Source: Deminuibacter soli
GTDB lineage: Bacteria; Bacteroidota; Bacteroidia; Chitinophagales; Chitinophagaceae
Assembly: GCF_003412455.1 (NCBI RefSeq)
Contig: NZ_QTJU01000003.1
Location: 62,001-126,000 of the forward strand
Direction of reading: 5' to 3'
DNA: 64,000 nt
In this document: one piece after another, positions 61,187 to 64,000 of the stretch
Layout: each line of letters begins with the position of its first letter
How positions within the stretch are numbered: position 1 is the first letter of the stretch
The notes under the pieces: generated by a model
What the model saw: the letters and a program-made list of their open reading frames with translations, nothing else
The model's database searches: none
What the model was told of the DNA's origin: nothing
Translations under genes and position numbers: made by a program

Positions 61187-63124
61187 TTACATCCTTTCCG
61201 GTACCTGTATGCCCAGCAATTGCATGCCATTTTTCAGGGTCTGCGCGGTTAACTGCGCCAGTTGCAGGCGAAGTTGCTTTTTAGCAGGCGATTCGGCATT
61301 ACCAATGCTGTGCGCAGTATAAAATGAGTTGAATACCTGCGCCAGGTTAAATACGTAAATGGCAATTTTGGAAGGGTCATGTTCTGTACCTGCTTCATTA
61401 ATTACAACAGGGAATTGCTCCAGCTGCACTGTTACTTCCTTTTCCAGCGGCAGCAGTGATTCATTGCTTACATCAACACCCGGCCATGCATTTTCCTTAC
61501 GCAGTATGCTTTTGATACGCGCGTGTGTGTATTGTATAAACGGCCCCGTAAACCCGTGAAAATCGATGCTTTCTTCAGGGTTGAAGATCATTTTCTTTTT
61601 AGGATCTACACGCAGCAGGAAGAACTTAAGCGCCCCCAGGCCAATGGTTTCGTAGAGTTCGGTAAGTTCAGCTTCTGTAAAGTCTTTTACCTTGCCCAGT
61701 TCTTCGGTGCGCTGTTTGGCGATATTTACCATTTCAGCTACCAGGTCATCTGCATCTACCACTGTGCCTTCACGGCTTTTCATTTTACCGGTAGGTAATT
61801 CAACCATGCCATAACTTAAATGATAAATACCATCTGCAGAAGGCAGCCCCAGTTTCTGGCAAATCAGCTTCAGTACCCTGAAATGGTAGTTCTGTTCGTC
61901 GCCTACCACGTAAATGCTCTGGCTGGCGTTAAATTCTTTCTGTTTCAATTCTGCCAGACCAATATCCTGGGTAATGTATACCGAAGTGCCGTCTTTTCTT
62001 CTTACCAGCTTTTCATCAAGACCATCAGCTGTTAAATCAATCCACACACTGCCATCTTCTTTCTGAAAAAACACCCCTTTCTGCAAGCCTTCCTCTACCA
62101 GGTCTTTACCCAGCAGGTAGGTATTGCTTTCGTAATATATTTTATCGAAGTCGCTGCCAATGCGTTTGTAGGTTTCATCAAAACCTGCGTACACCCAGCT
62201 GTTCATGCGTTTCCACAGATCAATTACTTCGGGCACGCCATTTTCCCAGTCAACCAGCATCTGCTTGGTGGCCTTCATGATTTCGGTTGCGTTTTCAGCA
62301 ATGTCTTTGATGCCTTCTTTTTCTTCAGCTATTTTTTCGTTGAGGGATGTTTTCTGTTTCTCGTTTTTAGCGGGGTCTGCAAGCAAACCTTCCAGCTGGT
62401 TTATTTTTTCGAGGTGTTTGGTAGCCAGCGTTTGTTCTGCTTCGCTCAGCAGGCTTGCTGCGTTACCTGCGTAAATAGCATCAGCTATCGGTTTAGCCTG
62501 TTTCTTCAGCTCATCGTTGAATTGCACATAATAATCACCTACAAAATGGTCGCCTTTTTCATGGGTGGTTTCGGGTGTAGCGCCGTTGGCAAAACGCTGC
62601 CAGGCAATCATGCTCTTGCAGATGTGTACGCCGCGGTCGTTAACAATACAGGTCTTGGCTATTTCGTTGCCATTGGCTTTTAAAATCTCGGCAATGCTCC
62701 AGCCCAGGAAGTTATTGCGCAGGTGACCCAGGTGCAAAGGCTTGTTGGTATTGGGAGAGGAGTATTCTACCATTACCTTTTCGCCGCGTGGTGTAGCGGT
62801 GCCAAAGGCGGAATTATTGTATTGCTGCTGCAGAAACTGCAACCACCAGGCTGCGGTTATTTCCAGGTTCAGGAAGCCGCTGATGACGTTGAAACCGCTG
62901 AACAGACCAGGGTTTTGTTTTGCCAGGTATTCACCCAGTTCTGCGCCCAGCACATCGGGCTTTTTTTTGAGCTGTTTAACAAATGCAAACAGCACCACCG
63001 TATAATCGCCGGTAAACTCAGGTTTGGTAGCATTCACCAACACTTCGTTTTCCTGGATATCATACTGGTACAATTCCCTGATAGCCTGCGCAGAAACCTG
63101 TTTTATAGCAGCAACAACACTCAT
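61187..63124 (-). CDS. argS: Arginyl-tRNA synthetase
   Basis: Class I aminoacyl-tRNA synthetase charging tRNA-Arg. The 645-residue product has the arginine-specific N-terminal domain, the HIGH motif as HLGH (131-134, SPNTNKPLHLGHLRNN), VNDRGVHICKSM, and the KMSKS-equivalent KMKSR (GKMKSREGTVV). The C-terminal DALR-type domain ends in GIQVPERM. Residues about 205-290 contain a charged coiled-coil segment (EKQKTSLNEKIAEEKEGIKD) that accounts for the length above the usual 560-590. Repeat module A follows its stop. Confidence 0.95.
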   Translation of the reverse strand: MSVVAAIKQVSAQAIRELYQYDIQENEVLVNATKPEFTGDYTVVLFAFVKQLKKKPDVLGAELGEYLAKQNPGLFSGFNVISGFLNLEITAAWWLQFLQQQYNNSAFGTATPRGEKVMVEYSSPNTNKPLHLGHLRNNFLGWSIAEILKANGNEIAKTCIVNDRGVHICKSMIAWQRFANGATPETTHEKGDHFVGDYYVQFNDELKKQAKPIADAIYAGNAASLLSEAEQTLATKHLEKINQLEGLLADPAKNEKQKTSLNEKIAEEKEGIKDIAENATEIMKATKQMLVDWENGVPEVIDLWKRMNSWVYAGFDETYKRIGSDFDKIYYESNTYLLGKDLVEEGLQKGVFFQKEDGSVWIDLTADGLDEKLVRRKDGTSVYITQDIGLAELKQKEFNASQSIYVVGDEQNYHFRVLKLICQKLGLPSADGIYHLSYGMVELPTGKMKSREGTVVDADDLVAEMVNIAKQRTEELGKVKDFTEAELTELYETIGLGALKFFLLRVDPKKKMIFNPEESIDFHGFTGPFIQYTHARIKSILRKENAWPGVDVSNESLLPLEKEVTVQLEQFPVVINEAGTEHDPSKIAIYVFNLAQVFNSFYTAHSIGNAESPAKKQLRLQLAQLTAQTLKNGMQLLGIQVPERM

Positions 63125-63225
63125 GATTTTTTATTTGGCCGGCAAAAATACTGAAAGCGCAGCAAGAACCAAGTAACCGGTCGTCGGTTAGGGGTGGGTG
63201 ATGTGCGCAATCTGCAATTTTTATT

Positions 63226-63233
63226 TATTTTCG
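63226..63233 (+). promoter_or_regulatory. Possible -7 box of gtrA
   Basis: TATTTTCG, followed by CCGGC, ends 9 bases before the ATG at 63243, which would leave almost no leader. Similar in form to the ccmE and smc boxes. Confidence 0.35.
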
Positions 63234-63242
63234 CCGGCATCC

Positions 63243-63767
63243 ATGAAACAGCTACATGCCCGCATACGCACGCTTATACTAGGCTTTATCGATGCCTTTT
63301 ACCCGCTTTTCAAAAAGCTGATGCCGCTGCAAACCTTCCGGTATGCAGCCTGCGGTGGTTTTAACGTAGCGCTGGATATCTCCATTTTTACCCTTGTCAA
63401 CAACTATATTGTACACGTGCTGAAGCAGGATGTGGTGCAAATCGGCCCTTTTCCTATGACGCCGCATATTGCCGCCCTGTTCGTGGCATTCGGCGTAAGC
63501 TTCCCGGTAGGTTTTTACCTAAGCCGTTACGTGGTATGGCAGCAAACCGCCACCAGCAAAAGGGTACAGCTGGCGCGTTATTTCCTGGTAGTAGTTATTT
63601 GCCTGCTCATGAACTATGCCCTCCTGAAACTCTTCGTTGACCATTTCGGCTGGTATCCCACCATTTCCAAAGTCATCATTACCGTTGTAGTAACCACGTT
63701 CAGTTATCTTTCCCAGCGGCATTTCTCTTTTAGTGAAAGGTCGTTTATCAGGAAGAAGATTGATTGA
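63243..63767 (+). CDS. GtrA family membrane protein
   Basis: A 174-residue four-helix membrane protein of the GtrA family, which in other bacteria moves or supports undecaprenyl-linked sugars during surface polysaccharide modification. Conserved features are QTFRYAACGGFNVALDISIF near the start, FPVGFYLSRYVVW in the middle and the C-terminal FSYLSQRHFSF signature. ATG 63243 is chosen over an in-frame ATG 45 bases upstream. No adjacent glycosyltransferase is visible, so the sugar substrate is unknown. Confidence 0.87.
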   Translation: MKQLHARIRTLILGFIDAFYPLFKKLMPLQTFRYAACGGFNVALDISIFTLVNNYIVHVLKQDVVQIGPFPMTPHIAALFVAFGVSFPVGFYLSRYVVWQQTATSKRVQLARYFLVVVICLLMNYALLKLFVDHFGWYPTISKVIITVVVTTFSYLSQRHFSFSERSFIRKKID

Positions 63768-63833
63768 TGGTTTGATTGTTCGATAGTTTTATTGTTGGAA
63801 ACCATTGAACCATCTACCCTTTAACCATCTTCC

Positions 63834-64000
63834 TCAGAACTGCAGCTTAAAACTCCCGAACACCCCAAACGCCGGGACTTCGGGTTGGGATACGGCGGGG
63901 GGCACCATGCGCCATACAGCGTCAATGCGGAAAAAGCGGAAAATATTGTCGAAGCCGGTGCCCAGTTCGGTGTAGGTATGGCCTTTCAGGGAGCGCAGGT
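63834..64000 (-). CDS. C-terminal end of an outer-membrane protein (DUF5686-like), partial
   Basis: The last 54 residues of a gene that continues beyond the window on the minus strand. The readable part includes LKGHTYTELGTGFDNIFRFF, RIDAVWRM and the end VFGSFKLQF. An aromatic C-terminal phenylalanine and alternating strands are typical of outer-membrane barrels, and the ELGTGFDNI...FRIDxVW pattern recalls DUF5686 proteins. The start and domain layout are outside the window. Confidence 0.6.
   Translation of the reverse strand, partial: LRSLKGHTYTELGTGFDNIFRFFRIDAVWRMVPPAVSQPEVPAFGVFGSFKLQF

Overview
The window reads as a chromosomal segment of a Bacteroidota bacterium, most likely of the Chitinophagaceae type (the family-level placement is inference). 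The evidence is the gene content: two TonB-dependent receptors with carboxypeptidase-like N-terminal domains, an outer-membrane receptor paired with a GLPGLI protein, a secreted metalloprotease with a type IX secretion C-terminal domain, MqnE of the futalosine menaquinone route, BshB1 of bacillithiol synthesis, LytS/LytTR and BlaI/BlaR1 regulators, many small lipoproteins, and promoters resembling TAnnTTTG. It is housekeeping and envelope sequence; I see no prophage, transposase, CRISPR array, rRNA or tRNA.

Layout. 0-6.5 kb: cytochrome c maturation (ccmE with a CxxxY haem motif, then ccmF), two small lipoproteins, a DUF4294 protein, bshB1 and a front-end type fatty acid desaturase. 6.9-9.1 kb: aguB and aguA, which turn agmatine into putrescine. 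9.4-12.9 kb: a secreted protein with a tiny downstream gene, a LytS/LytTR pair whose regulator seems to start at CTG, and a methyltransferase with a terminator-like hairpin against its start codon. 13.3-16.8 kb: acyl-CoA dehydrogenase behind a palindromic operator-like site, an exported protein carrying a DxDDTA motif, and YggS. 16.9-24 kb: mostly minus strand, with M20 amidohydrolase plus serine hydrolase, Tag, GNAT, CysM and an ABC-F ATPase. 24-34 kb: DUF3347 protein, TonB receptor, small basic protein, membrane protein, blaR1-blaI and a divergent Oar-like TonB receptor. 34-45.4 kb, minus strand: barrel-like protein with ECF sigma factor, lipoprotein, mqnE, the large protease, a nucleoside transporter, VOC and AraC proteins, and an orphan helical pair. 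45.5-64 kb: MFS transporter, FMN reductase, several secreted or lipoproteins, smc, the GLPGLI/receptor pair, glgB, argS, gtrA and the 3' end of a probable DUF5686 outer-membrane protein.

The most unusual feature is not a gene. At least nine intergenic gaps hold mosaics of a small set of repeated modules (called A, B, C, D, E and G here) in different combinations and orientations. Module A contains a TCGAC/GTCGA palindrome. Module G is a hairpin whose stem sequence differs between copies but stays complementary around a conserved TCCT-like loop. Some modules run into the 3' ends of reading frames. The family looks structured and mobile or recombining within the genome, and I do not recognise it.
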